Source of the DNA: SZUA-430 sp964561925
Lineage (GTDB): Bacteria > Pseudomonadota > Alphaproteobacteria > Micropepsales > Micropepsaceae
Assembly: GCA_964561925.1 (NCBI GenBank)
Contig: CAZLRW010000045.1
Span: forward strand, 1-30,326
Length of the DNA: 30,326 nucleotides
Direction: 5' to 3'
This document shows, piece by piece, positions 7,431-17,721 of this stretch (the first letter of the stretch is position 1; each line of letters opens with the position of its first letter). The position numbers and the translations under genes are program-made. The notes beneath the pieces were generated by a model that saw only the letters and a program-made list of their open reading frames with translations, searched no databases and was not told the DNA's origin.

Positions 7431-10400
7431 ATGTCCGGGGCGGAGCAAGATTCGTCGTTCAAGTACTGGGCTTTCGTCAGCTACAGCCATTTCGACATGC
7501 GTGTCGCGAAGTGGCTCACGGCGGCGCTTGCGAAGAAGCGCGTGCCGGCGAAGTACCGTCATCTTGTCCAAGGCGCACCCACGCATTTCGCGCCGTTGTT
7601 TCGCGACGAAGCGGAGGTGCAGGCGGCCTCGCGGCTGGACGAGTCGCTGAAGGCCGCGTTGCGCGCCTCGCGCAGCCTGATCGTCGTGTGCTCGCCGTTC
7701 GCGGTCGCGTCCGAGTACGTGTCGCTCGAGATTCAGTATTTCATCTCGCTCGGGCGGGCAGACCGCATCTTGTGCCTCGTCGCCTCGGGCGAGCCGAACG
7801 CAACCGACGCGGGGCGGCCGGCGCTCGAATGCTTTCCGAAGCCGCTGCGTTTTCGCGTCGGCGACGACGGCGCTCTGACGGAAGAGCCGATCGCCGCGGC
7901 GGCACGGCCGCTCGCGGCGCATCTGGGCGAGGAGAGCGCGGGCGAGCAGGACCGCGCCCTCCGTCAGATCATGGCGGGGCTGATCGGCGCAGGGCAGCGC
8001 GAACTCGACGAGCACGCGGATCGGCAGAAGCTGATGCGGCGGCTTGCGATCGGCGGCGCGGTCTTCGCGACGCTCGTCATTGGGTTCACGGTTTGGGATG
8101 CGCTCTACCGCGAGCACGAAACCCACTATCGAACCGCGGTGCGCCGCTGGGGTGTTTGGGAAGGGCTTGGGCCGCTGAGCGCAAGCGAAGCGCGACGACG
8201 CAGCGACAGCGTCAAGTTCGTCACCAAGGGCTGGGCAACGAAGCCCAGCACGGTCGCGATCGTCAACGGCTCGGGCGCTTGTGCAGAGGAGGCCTTCGAA
8301 AGCGTCACCGGCGACCCGCCTGAGAGTTGCGGCGCGTACATCTCAAAGTTCGGGCTGGCCGAAGATACGCGCCGCGGCTGCTTGCTCAAGTTCGGCTACA
8401 ACGAAAACGGTACCGTCGCCACAGAAGAGCAGTTCGATCAATTCGGCGGCTTGATCGAGACGCTCAAGTACACCGGCTCCGACGTCGCGACCTTCGTCGA
8501 AGCGCAGTTCCCTTGCGAGGAGGGGCGCGGCAAAACCGGTATCGCCTATGTCGTCTTCGAACGTTACCGCGAGGGCGCCACGGCCGGCTTGGACCGGACC
8601 GTTCGCTATCTCGGCAAAGACCGCTCGCCCCGCCCGAACGGCAGCGGTTATTACGGTATCCGCAACGAGTACTACGACAGCGGCTGGCGCCGCACCGCCG
8701 CGGTGCTGGGGCCGACGGGCGAGAGCGGCTGGGCGAACAGCGACAATATCGAACTCTATCGCTACATCCGCGACGAGAACAACTCCGCGACGCGCGTCGA
8801 ATACCTGAAAGCGGACGGTACGTTTGCGCGCACGAAGCGAGGGATCGGCGGACGCGTTTCGAAGTACGACAGCTACGGCAACGAGATCGAGCGTCTGTTC
8901 TTGAGCGCGGACAACAAGCCGGGTGGCAGCGAGCTTGCGCTCCATCCGGACGGCAACGCCGGCTGGCGCGCGACGTTCGACGAGCGCGGCAACGAAACCG
9001 AGGTCGTCTTCGTTGGAATGAGTGGTACGCCGGTGACGGTCGCATTCGGCAACGCCGGCCGGTTGGACGCGTACGACTCGCGCGGCAATCGCGTCAAGCG
9101 CACCTACTTCGGAATGAAAGGCACCGAGCGTCAGCCGATCATCGTCGACACGGGCTATGCGGGTTGGACGTCGCGTTTCGATTCCCGCGGGTCGGAAATC
9201 GAGAGGACATTCCTGGCGGCAGACGGCAAGACGCCGATCGCGATTTCGAAGGGCTACGCGGGCTGGCGTGCGACGTATGACCGATCCGGGAACATCCTCA
9301 GCAAGATGTGGGCGGATGCGGACGGCAACCCCGTCATGGGCGCGGGCGGCGGCCACGGCTGGCGCAACGTCTTCGACGATCGTGGCAACCTGACGGAGAC
9401 GACGATCGTGGATGCGACCGGCAATCCAGCGACGACGACGGCCGGCATCGCCACGGTTGCCGTGCATTACGATCAAAAGCAGCTCTCGGTATCGCTGCTC
9501 GACGACAAGCGGCGACCGACGACGCGCTCCGATCACGTCGCCGGCTATCGCCTGAGCGGCGACGATATGGGCACGCGGCGGGAGAAGACCTATTTCGGCC
9601 TCGACGAGGCCCGCACGCCAACGCTGCAAAAGGACGGTTGCGCAACGATCGTCTCGGAGTTCGATGTACGCGGCCGCGAAACACGCAATTCGTGCCTCGA
9701 CACTGCGCGCGCTCCCGTCTTCAACAAGGAAGGCTATGCGAGTTGGCGGGCCGAATACGACGCCCAAGGCCGCGTGACGCGGAAGACGTTCTTCGGCACC
9801 GACGACAAACCGGTGCTGACGAACGAGGGCTATGCGGCGGCCGCGTCCGTCTACGACGAACGCGGGCGGGAGGTCGAGACGCTCTATTTCGGGGTGGACC
9901 TTAAGTCGCCCCGCTTCAACAAGAACGGCGTGGCGCGCATATCTCGCGTCTATGACGACCGCGGCAATGTCATCGAGTACTGGTTTCGCGACGGCAGGGA
10001 CGGAAAGCGCCCGGCGCCGAGCAATGAGGGCCTCGGCGGCTGGCGCGCATCGTACGACCATCGCGGCAAGATGACCGAGCGCATCTGGTGCGGTACCGAC
10101 GGACAGCCGACGACGACATCGCAGAACTATTCACGGATACGCTACGACTACGACACGCGCGGAAACCGCACGAAAGTCTCCTATTGGGACGTCACCGGCA
10201 AACGGCGGGTGATGAATCCGAACGACGGGTTTTCTCTCTCGGAGCACACGTATGATGTGCGCGGCAACGAGACCTCGGTACGGCAGTTCGACGCCGAAGG
10301 CCGTTACCTCGCAGGGCTACGCCGTCACTACGATGCGCGCGACAACAAATCGGGGTTCGACTTCATCGACGCGAAGGGCGCGCCGGTCGTGATGCCGAAG

Positions 10401-11003
10401 GGGGGCTATGCCGGGGCACGCAGCGAGTTCGACGCGCGCGGCAACGAAATCAGGTTCACGCATGTCGATGCGAAGGGCGCCCCGGTGCGCAGCGCCGAGG
10501 GCATCGTCGGGTGGCTCGCGAAGTTCGATGCCCGCGGCAACCGGATCGAACGCCTCTTCATCGACGAGAAGGGAAATCCCGAGACTCGATCGGAAGGCAT
10601 CGCGATCTTGCGCGCGAGCTACGACGCGCGCGGCAATCGCGTCAAGAACATGATCCTCGATGCGGCGGGCAAACCGGTGAAATCGGGCAAGGCCTACGAA
10701 GCCGGCGGCGGCTATTCCGGTTGGGCCTTCAGCTACGACGCACGCGACCGCATGACGGAGGAGACTTACCTCGGACCCGACGAGAAGCCGGCGGCGATCG
10801 CCGGCGTCTGCACCACGCGCAAGTTCACGCACGATGAGCGCGGCAATGTCGCGACCCGCGCTTGCCTCGGCCCCACCGGTCAGCCGATGAACGACGCGCG
10901 CGGCGTGGCGCTGGAACGGCGCGAATACGACGAGCGCGACCGGCGCACGAAGGTCGAGTACTTCAACGCGCGCGGCGCAAGGGTCACACCGAAGGGTGGG
11001 TGA
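7431..11003 (+). CDS. TIR domain-transmembrane-tandem repeat protein (receptor-like)
   Basis: This 1190-residue protein has three parts. Residues about 11-150 are a TIR domain: FVSYSH (15-20), LFRDEAEV (56-63), SRSLIVVCSPFAVASEYVSLE (80-100). Glu100 sits where TIR NADases have the catalytic Glu. Residues about 204-226 form one membrane helix (LAIGGAVFATLVIGFTVWDAL). From about residue 470 to the end there are some 20 tandem units of 36-46 residues with core Y/F-D-x-R-G-N-x-x-x-x, then G-x-D-G-K-P, often preceded by GYAGWRA; units near residues 680-730 are degenerate. The repeats resemble YD/Rhs-type or related bacterial repeats. Predicted topology puts TIR inside and the repeats outside. There is no ribosome site at the ATG; TTGACA occurs at 7394-7399. 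Its stop is 5 bp from the convergent glmS stop. Confidence 0.85.
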   Translation: MSGAEQDSSFKYWAFVSYSHFDMRVAKWLTAALAKKRVPAKYRHLVQGAPTHFAPLFRDEAEVQAASRLDESLKAALRASRSLIVVCSPFAVASEYVSLEIQYFISLGRADRILCLVASGEPNATDAGRPALECFPKPLRFRVGDDGALTEEPIAAAARPLAAHLGEESAGEQDRALRQIMAGLIGAGQRELDEHADRQKLMRRLAIGGAVFATLVIGFTVWDALYREHETHYRTAVRRWGVWEGLGPLSASEARRRSDSVKFVTKGWATKPSTVAIVNGSGACAEEAFESVTGDPPESCGAYISKFGLAEDTRRGCLLKFGYNENGTVATEEQFDQFGGLIETLKYTGSDVATFVEAQFPCEEGRGKTGIAYVVFERYREGATAGLDRTVRYLGKDRSPRPNGSGYYGIRNEYYDSGWRRTAAVLGPTGESGWANSDNIELYRYIRDENNSATRVEYLKADGTFARTKRGIGGRVSKYDSYGNEIERLFLSADNKPGGSELALHPDGNAGWRATFDERGNETEVVFVGMSGTPVTVAFGNAGRLDAYDSRGNRVKRTYFGMKGTERQPIIVDTGYAGWTSRFDSRGSEIERTFLAADGKTPIAISKGYAGWRATYDRSGNILSKMWADADGNPVMGAGGGHGWRNVFDDRGNLTETTIVDATGNPATTTAGIATVAVHYDQKQLSVSLLDDKRRPTTRSDHVAGYRLSGDDMGTRREKTYFGLDEARTPTLQKDGCATIVSEFDVRGRETRNSCLDTARAPVFNKEGYASWRAEYDAQGRVTRKTFFGTDDKPVLTNEGYAAAASVYDERGREVETLYFGVDLKSPRFNKNGVARISRVYDDRGNVIEYWFRDGRDGKRPAPSNEGLGGWRASYDHRGKMTERIWCGTDGQPTTTSQNYSRIRYDYDTRGNRTKVSYWDVTGKRRVMNPNDGFSLSEHTYDVRGNETSVRQFDAEGRYLAGLRRHYDARDNKSGFDFIDAKGAPVVMPKGGYAGARSEFDARGNEIRFTHVDAKGAPVRSAEGIVGWLAKFDARGNRIERLFIDEKGNPETRSEGIAILRASYDARGNRVKNMILDAAGKPVKSGKAYEAGGGYSGWAFSYDARDRMTEETYLGPDEKPAAIAGVCTTRKFTHDERGNVATRACLGPTGQPMNDARGVALERREYDERDRRTKVEYFNARGARVTPKGG
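8840..11000 (+). repeat. Coding tandem repeats of the TIR protein
   Basis: The DNA encodes about 20 divergent copies of a 36-46 residue unit with the shared core Y/F-D-x-R-G-N. Example cores are KYDSYGNEIERLF, TFDERGNETEVVF, EYDAQGRVTRKTFFG, VYDERGREVETLYFG, EFDARGNEIRFTH and SYDARGNRVKNMI. The copies differ at DNA level, so the array is old rather than a recent slippage product. The regular codon pattern also creates a 572-codon open frame on the opposite strand (8343-10061), which is an artefact. Confidence 0.8.
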
Positions 11004-11008
11004 CCGCC

Positions 11009-12832
<1,824 letters not shown>

Positions 12833-12837
12833 GTGAG

Positions 12838-14214
12838 CTACTCCTTCTTGGCTTTCGCCGCTTTTTCTGCACGTTTCTTGGCGCGGAACTTCGCGCCCCA
12901 GCCTGAGACTTGGCGCTGGTCGCTGCGTTCCACCGCCAGCGCGTCCTTCTCAACGTCTTTCGTGATCACGCTGCCCGCGCCGACATAGGCGCCGTCGGCG
13001 ATCTTCACCGGCGCGACCAACGCCGAGTTGGAACCGATGAACACCTCGGCGCCGATGTCGGTGAAATGCTTGTCGAAGCCGTCGTAGTTGCAGGTGATCG
13101 TGCCCGCGCCGATATTCGCCTTTGCGCCGACGCGCGCGTCGCCGATATAGGCGAGGTGGTTCGCCTTCGCGCCGTCTTCGATCACGGCCTTCTTCACCTC
13201 GACGAAGTTGCCGATGTGAACGTCGCGGCCGATCTTCGCGCCCGGCCGAAGCCTTGCGTACGGGCCGACGATCGCGCCTTCGGCGATCGCGCAGTCTTCG
13301 AAGTGGCAGAAGGCGTTGATCCTGACGTTGTCGGCGACCGCCACTTTCGGGCCGAAGACGACGTTCGGACCGACCGTCACGTCGCGGCCGAGTTTCGTGT
13401 CGTGGCTGAGCCACACGGTATCGGGGTCGACGAGCGTCGCGCCGTCCAGCATCGCGCGTTCGCGCAGGCGCTTTTGCATCAACGCCTCGGCGCGCGCGAG
13501 CAGGACGCGGTTGTCGACGCCCATGACGTCTTCGGCCGGCGCCTCGGCGGTGACGACGCGCAAGCCCTGCGCACGCGCGATCGCGACGATCGACGGCAGG
13601 TAGTATTCGCCTTGCGCGTTGTTGTTGTCGACCTTATCGAGCAGCGGGATCAGGTGCTTGGCCTCGACGATCATGATGCCGGAGTTGCAGAAGCCGACCG
13701 CGCGTTCTTCAGGCGTGGCATCCTTGAACTCGACCACGCGTTCGAGCGTTCCGTCCTTCGCGGCGATCAGCCGGCCGTACATCGCAGGATCGGCCGGGCG
13801 GAAGCCGAGCACGCCGATCGCCGCGGCGCCTTCCATCGCCCTCTCGACCACAGCGAAGTTCTCAGACCGGATCAGCGGCGTGTCGGCGAACAGCACCGCG
13901 ACGCGGCCCTCAAACCCCTTGAGCAAATCGCGCGCGGCAAGCACGGCGTGGCCGGTGCCGAGCGGCGGGTCTTGGATCGCGACCTCAGCCGGGGCGACGG
14001 CCTTTGCGACCGCGTCCATGTCCTTGCCCAGGACGACGATGCGGCGTGCGGCACCCGCGTCGGCCGCGGCCGCGAGCACGTGATCGATCATGCGTCGGCC
14101 GGCGATCTCGTGCAGCACCTTGGGCAGCGCCGACTTCATGCGCGTGCCCTTGCCCGCGGCGAGGACCACGGCGGCAAGCGGTTTCTGTCGTGCGGGCGCG
14201 GCGGGTGAGGTCAA
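12838..14214 (-). CDS. glmU: Bifunctional GlmU (GlcN-1-P acetyltransferase / GlcNAc-1-P uridyltransferase)
   Basis: This 458-residue cytoplasmic enzyme performs the last two steps to UDP-GlcNAc. The N-terminal nucleotidyltransferase domain has VVLAAGKGTRMKSALPKVLH and PLGTGHAV. The C-terminal left-handed beta-helix acetyltransferase domain has hexapeptide turns, VEVKKAVIEDGAKANHLAYI with the catalytic His, and GAGTITCNYDG. The C-terminus is Lys-rich (RAKKRAEKAAKAKKE). It is the first gene of the glmU-glmS pair. The 148-bp gap 14215-14362 to the divergent gph gene should hold both promoters, but no convincing element was identified. Confidence 0.97.
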   Translation of the reverse strand: MTSPAAPARQKPLAAVVLAAGKGTRMKSALPKVLHEIAGRRMIDHVLAAAADAGAARRIVVLGKDMDAVAKAVAPAEVAIQDPPLGTGHAVLAARDLLKGFEGRVAVLFADTPLIRSENFAVVERAMEGAAAIGVLGFRPADPAMYGRLIAAKDGTLERVVEFKDATPEERAVGFCNSGIMIVEAKHLIPLLDKVDNNNAQGEYYLPSIVAIARAQGLRVVTAEAPAEDVMGVDNRVLLARAEALMQKRLRERAMLDGATLVDPDTVWLSHDTKLGRDVTVGPNVVFGPKVAVADNVRINAFCHFEDCAIAEGAIVGPYARLRPGAKIGRDVHIGNFVEVKKAVIEDGAKANHLAYIGDARVGAKANIGAGTITCNYDGFDKHFTDIGAEVFIGSNSALVAPVKIADGAYVGAGSVITKDVEKDALAVERSDQRQVSGWGAKFRAKKRAEKAAKAKKE

Positions 14215-14362
14215 GCAAAACCTTCAGAAATCCGGGGGCTACCGGCCAGTTGGCGTCGGGACGCTGACATACGGGCACGGCCCTCGAAAATAAAGAAATG
14301 TTTCGCATTCTTGCCGAAGAAATGGCAGATGGCCGCCTCTTCTTCGCGCGAGTCTTAACGCC

Positions 14363-15037
14363 TTGGCCCTGACGCTTCCGGAAACCATCGTTTTCGACCT
14401 GGACGGCACGTTGGTCGACACGGCGCCCGACCTGACCGCCGCGCTCAACGCGGTCATGGCGCGGGAGGGGCGGCCGCTCGTGCCGCTCGACGATGTGCGC
14501 CACATGGTGGGGCGCGGGGCGCGTTATCTGATCGAGCGCGCGATGGAGCGGACCGGCGCGCCGGTGACGGCGGAGGCGGTCAGGGACCTGATCGATCATT
14601 TCCTCGTCCACTACGACGCCAACATCGCGGTGACGAGCCGGCCGTTCGACGGCGTAGAGACCTTGCTCGCGCGGCTGAAGGCGAAGGGGCATCGGCTCGG
14701 CGTGTGCACGAACAAGCCTGAGGCGCTGTCGCTGAAGCTGCTTCGCGAACTCAACATGCTCGATCTCTTTCCCGTCGTCCTGGGCGCGGACAGCCGGGCC
14801 TATCGCAAGCCCGATCCGCGGCATCTGACCGATGTGATCGCGGGGCTTGGCGGGCGGGCCGACAGCGCCGTTCTGATCGGCGACAGCGAAACCGACGTGA
14901 AGACCGCGCGGGCGGCGCAGGTGCCGGTCGTCGTGGTCAGTTTCGGCTATACGGAAATCCCCGTCCACGAATTGGGTGCGGACCGGGTGATCGATCACTA
15001 TGACGCCCTGGAAGCGGCGCTCGCCAGCTTGACTTGA
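14363..15037 (+). CDS. gph: Phosphoglycolate phosphatase, HAD superfamily
   Basis: This 224-residue HAD hydrolase removes phosphate from 2-phosphoglycolate, a product of DNA repair or oxygenase activity. HAD motif I is FDLDGTLVDTAPDL with the nucleophile Asp, motif II is GVCTNKPEAL, and the acidic motif is VLIGDSETDVKTAR; the alpha-helical cap lies between. No ATG exists near the N-terminus: the TTG at 14363 gives ALTLPETIVFDLDG, correctly placed before motif I. The position divergent from glmU is the arrangement seen in many alphaproteobacteria. Other HAD phosphatases of the same subfamily cannot be fully excluded. Confidence 0.88.
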   Translation: MALTLPETIVFDLDGTLVDTAPDLTAALNAVMAREGRPLVPLDDVRHMVGRGARYLIERAMERTGAPVTAEAVRDLIDHFLVHYDANIAVTSRPFDGVETLLARLKAKGHRLGVCTNKPEALSLKLLRELNMLDLFPVVLGADSRAYRKPDPRHLTDVIAGLGGRADSAVLIGDSETDVKTARAAQVPVVVVSFGYTEIPVHELGADRVIDHYDALEAALASLT

Positions 15038-15077
15038 CGGAAGGGCGCCCCCTATAGCACCAATCCCTTCGGACAAG

Positions 15078-15152
15078 GGGCGCTTAGCTCAGCGGGAGAG
15101 CACTACCTTCACACGGTAGGGGTCGCTGGTTCAATCCCAGCAGCGCCCACCA
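15078..15152 (+). tRNA. tRNA-Val (anticodon CAC)
   Basis: Full cloverleaf of 75 nt including an encoded CCA. The acceptor stem GGGCGCT pairs with AGCGCCC, the D arm is GCTC...GAGC, the anticodon stem CTACC pairs with GGTAG around the loop TTCACAC (anticodon CAC, reads GUG), and the T arm GCTGG/CCAGC encloses TTCAATC. It lies 40 bp after gph. No integrase or attachment-site duplication is seen next to it. Confidence 0.96.
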
Positions 15153-15208
15153 TCCACTGGGTCTCGAGCGCGACGGCGCCTCCCTAAAGAACGGTCGACG
15201 CGCAGACG

Positions 15209-15982
15209 ATGGAATTCCTAACCAGTCCCGAAGCTTGGGCCGCCTTTCTGACGCTCACCGCGCTCGAAATCGTGCTCGGCGTCGACAACATCGTCTTCAT
15301 CGCAATCCTGGCTGGACGTCTGCCCAAGGAAGACCGCGCGGCGGCGCGCCAAATCGGACTGGCGGTCGCGCTCGGCACGCGGCTCGCGCTGCTGGCGACG
15401 CTGTTCTATCTCTCGCATCTCGAGACGAAGACCGGACTGTGGCTCTTCTCGCGCGAGCTGTCGTGGCGCGACATCGTTCTTGGCGCGGGCGGCCTCTTCC
15501 TGATCTGGAAGGCGGTCGTCGAGATGAACGAGGCGGTCAGGCCGCATAAGGCCAAGCAGAAAGAGGCGAAGAGCGGCGCCGCCAAAGCCGCGTTCGCGTG
15601 GATCATCGTTCAGATCGCGATCATCGACATCGTGTTCTCGATCGACTCCGTGATCACGGCCGTCGGCATCGCCGAAGATATCGAGATCATGGCGACGGCG
15701 ATCATCATCGCCGTCTTCGTGATGATGGTTGCGATCAACCCGATTTCGCACTTCATCGACGTGCACAAAGAGATCAAGATCGTGGCCTTGAGCTTCCTTT
15801 TGCTCGTGGGCTTCATCCTGGTCGCGGAAGCGATGGGCACGCCGATCCCGAAGGGCTATCTCTACTTCGCGCTCGGGTTCGCGGGTCTCGTGCAGGCGCT
15901 GATCATGTGGGCGCAGTCGAGCGAGAAGCAGATGGAGACACTCGCCGCGGCGCATAAGGATCAGGAAGACCGGATCCCTTAA
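15209..15982 (+). CDS. TerC family integral membrane protein
   Basis: This 257-residue protein has about seven membrane helices and the TerC family Asp motifs: EIVLGVDNIVFIAILAGRLP near the N-terminus and DIVFSIDSVITAVGIAEDI in the middle, plus MVAINPISHFID. TerC relatives are linked to tellurite resistance and to metal (manganese) export and metalation of exported proteins, but this branch (YgdQ/YjbE-like housekeeping forms) is not assigned a substrate. A Lys/Ala-rich cytoplasmic loop (HKAKQKEAKSGAAKAA) separates the two halves. The start at 15209 places the first helix normally. Confidence 0.92.
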   Translation: MEFLTSPEAWAAFLTLTALEIVLGVDNIVFIAILAGRLPKEDRAAARQIGLAVALGTRLALLATLFYLSHLETKTGLWLFSRELSWRDIVLGAGGLFLIWKAVVEMNEAVRPHKAKQKEAKSGAAKAAFAWIIVQIAIIDIVFSIDSVITAVGIAEDIEIMATAIIIAVFVMMVAINPISHFIDVHKEIKIVALSFLLLVGFILVAEAMGTPIPKGYLYFALGFAGLVQALIMWAQSSEKQMETLAAAHKDQEDRIP

Positions 15983-16084
15983 GAACGAATTCGCGTCGGA
16001 CGAAATATCAACGGCATTGCGCCCAAGCGCATGTGGGCATGCGTGGCAGAACCTCGCCCGGTGACGGCAGGTTTGCGATCTTCC

Positions 16085-16351
16085 CTATCGCGCGGCGGAC
16101 CCGACCCAGTTTCCGCCTCTCCTAGCAATGGCGTCGGTGGGCGCAGCGCGTCGTCGAACGTCAGTAACTCGGCGCGAGTGAACAGCGAGCGCATCGACAA
16201 GCGCCTCCTGAGACGTAGCGTTGGCCGGCGCGGGGGGCGGGGTGAGCGCGGCATCGGTCGCCGCCGTCGAGACGCTTGTCGCAAGAAGGAACGCCAGGCC
16301 GCCGAAAGCTCCCAACGTGACTTGAGTCCGGCGAGATCTTGCAGGGATCAA
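16085..16351 (-). CDS. Possible small secreted protein coupled to the VOC gene
   Basis: An 88-codon frame opens with TTG at 16351, inside a TTGA overlap with the stop codon of the VOC gene, which is a classical coupling geometry. The product would have a basic start (MIPARSRRTQ), a hydrophobic run (LGAFGGLAFLLATSVSTA) and an Ala/Pro-rich remainder, that is, a signal peptide followed by a short mature region. No family is recognised and a shadow cannot be excluded, since a plus-strand frame also covers this stretch. The 102 bp beyond it to the TerC stop hold nothing I can support. Confidence 0.35.
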   Translation of the reverse strand: MIPARSRRTQVTLGAFGGLAFLLATSVSTAATDAALTPPPAPANATSQEALVDALAVHSRRVTDVRRRAAPTDAIARRGGNWVGSAAR

Positions 16352-16704
16352 CCCAACCTCGACTGGAATGAGATCTCGAACCCGTTGGGTCCCGTCAGCG
16401 AGTAGATTCGTTCGCCATGCGCGTCGGTCGGACCTCGCGGATTGAGGCCATTGGCGCGCGCTTGTGCAGCCCAGGCATCGGCGTCGTCCACAACGATCTG
16501 CAGCATTGTCAGCGAGGGCATGCCGGGTCCGGCCGGCCATAGTTCAACCCAACTATTACCTGCTGGAAATATCGCGCCGGGAAATCCGCTCGCCGAGTCG
16601 AGGCCGGCATCACGTTGCGGCATGCCCAAGCCCTTACCGAGAAACGACGCAATCGCCTCCGCCTGCGCGGAGACTGCGCAAAATCTAATGCCTAGGACTC
16701 TCAT
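16348..16704 (-). CDS. VOC superfamily protein (glyoxalase/bleomycin resistance-like)
   Basis: This 118-residue single-domain vicinal oxygen chelate protein has the two beta-alpha-beta-beta-beta modules: IRFCAVSAQAEAIASFLGK opening module one, then MLQIVVDDADAWAAQARANG opening module two and the end IYSLTGPNGFEISFQ, where the Glu before I-S-F is the usual metal ligand. The first-module ligand position is not the typical His, so catalytic activity is doubtful. It may be a lyase, a dioxygenase-like or a binding protein. GAGGGAG precedes the ATG. Confidence 0.8.
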   Translation of the reverse strand: MRVLGIRFCAVSAQAEAIASFLGKGLGMPQRDAGLDSASGFPGAIFPAGNSWVELWPAGPGMPSLTMLQIVVDDADAWAAQARANGLNPRGPTDAHGERIYSLTGPNGFEISFQSRLG

Positions 16705-16894
16705 TCGCTCCCTCTTTCGACACGCGCGTGAGTATGGCGGTCAGCAATCAAAGCGGTGCACGGCGGTATTCGATACTGTCCTCTCGAACGGCTCCCGTTT
16801 TTGAGTCTTGGTCACGACGATTGACGCGCGTTCGTTTCGACAGCTGAAGTACAGGCACCTTGTTGCAGCTTGGTCACAATTCTTACGGTTGCTT

Positions 16895-16918
16895 ATTGGT
16901 AAGCCATTGCTTACTTTA
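16895..16918. promoter_or_regulatory. Dyad operator, copy A
   Basis: ATTGGTAAGC, spacer CATT, GCTTAC forms a dyad 84 bp before the start codon at 16999. It matches copy B at 17739 in sequence, spacing and the flanking TA. Where the two differ in the arms (C/G here, T/A in copy B) both halves change together, so symmetry is kept. A direct repeat of CTTGGTCAC at 16807-16815 and 16869-16877 lies just upstream. The 294-bp gap 16705-16998 shows nothing else that I can support. Confidence 0.55.
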
Positions 16919-16998
16919 ATGAGATGCGGCAGCTTGTGTCAATGTTCTTTCTCGAATTCGAACTTGATCCCTCAAGCCCCCAACCAAGGATCGGGTGC

Positions 16999-17664
16999 AT
17001 GACGCGAACCGCCCTTGCCGTACTCGCGGCTTTTCTCTGCATATTGAACCTGCAGGCTGCGACGGCTCGGTCCAGTTCACCCGCCGCAGAAGTGCGGCGG
17101 TTGCTGACCGACAGGCCACAGATCGCAGAGGCCTTGGCGACGCGGCCTCACATCGTTGCCTGGATTGAGCTTCGATTTGTCGAAACGGAACCGCCGCTCG
17201 CCTGGGATTCAGCCCCACCGCTGTCGGGCCGTGGCGGTGAGTTCGACGCCGGCGATGCCGACGTCATTCGCCTGCGCATTGCACCGGACGCAAGCGGCAT
17301 CGATCAACTCTCAACCCTGATTTTCGAGCTTCACAACGCAATGGGCTATCGGGCGTTCAACGACATTCACGAGCGCGCGGTTTCGGGCCGCCTGTCACGC
17401 GATGAATATGCACGCGCAATGCTGGAGCAAGAGATCGTCGCACTTCGCATGACTCGTGATTTTCTCGCCAAGCACCTCCCTACGCTCACTCCCGAGGAGC
17501 GGCGTGCGGCGCGGCGCTACTACCGCTATCGATTTGGACCGGTCACGTTGGATGAGCGCGTTGAGGATGCTCGAAGGCAGGGCGTCGACCTCCTCGATCA
17601 CTACCGCGCGCTCTACGACGCCGTTGTATTGAGCGAGCGCAAGCTTCGCCGGAGCGCGTTCTGA
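16999..17664 (+). CDS. Exported hypothetical protein, 221 aa
   Basis: The product begins with a signal peptide (MTRTALAVLAAFLCILNLQA, cleavage near residue 23). The mature protein is mostly helical with no membrane segments. A conserved-looking core, residues about 102-150, reads LSTLIFELHNAMGYRAFNDI then GRLSRDEYARAMLEQEI; Glu110 and His112 recall E-x-H arrangements of metallopeptidase-like folds, but no full HExxH is present and this is only a hint. AAGGA lies 8 bases before the ATG at 16999; earlier in-frame ATG 16924 would bury the signal peptide. It shares an operator motif with the next gene. Confidence 0.75.
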   Translation: MTRTALAVLAAFLCILNLQAATARSSSPAAEVRRLLTDRPQIAEALATRPHIVAWIELRFVETEPPLAWDSAPPLSGRGGEFDAGDADVIRLRIAPDASGIDQLSTLIFELHNAMGYRAFNDIHERAVSGRLSRDEYARAMLEQEIVALRMTRDFLAKHLPTLTPEERRAARRYYRYRFGPVTLDERVEDARRQGVDLLDHYRALYDAVVLSERKLRRSAF

Positions 17665-17721
17665 CGGCACGCATTTGCCGCCAAGGGAACCTTAGCCGCA
17701 TCGACGCTGCCCGTGCCGCGC

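Noticed and set aside
8343..10061. 572-codon open frame on the minus strand inside the TIR gene
   Set aside because: It follows from the regular GC-rich codon use of the repeats on the plus strand; its product shows no domain, start signal or family likeness.
11004..11008. Possible terminator between the TIR gene and glmS
   Set aside because: The stops are only 5 bp apart; a weak GGTCAC/GTGACC stem overlaps the TIR stop region but has no T-run.
12910..14208. 432-codon plus-strand frame over glmU
   Set aside because: Antisense of a clear GlmU; composition is Arg/Asp/Val-rich as typical of shadows.
15078..15152. tRNA-Val as an integration site
   Set aside because: No integrase gene and no repeat of the tRNA 3' end were found in the following sequence; the flanking genes are housekeeping.
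16808..17002. 64-codon plus-strand frame before the exported 221-aa protein
   Set aside because: It covers the operator and promoter region, has no ribosome site and no recognisable product.
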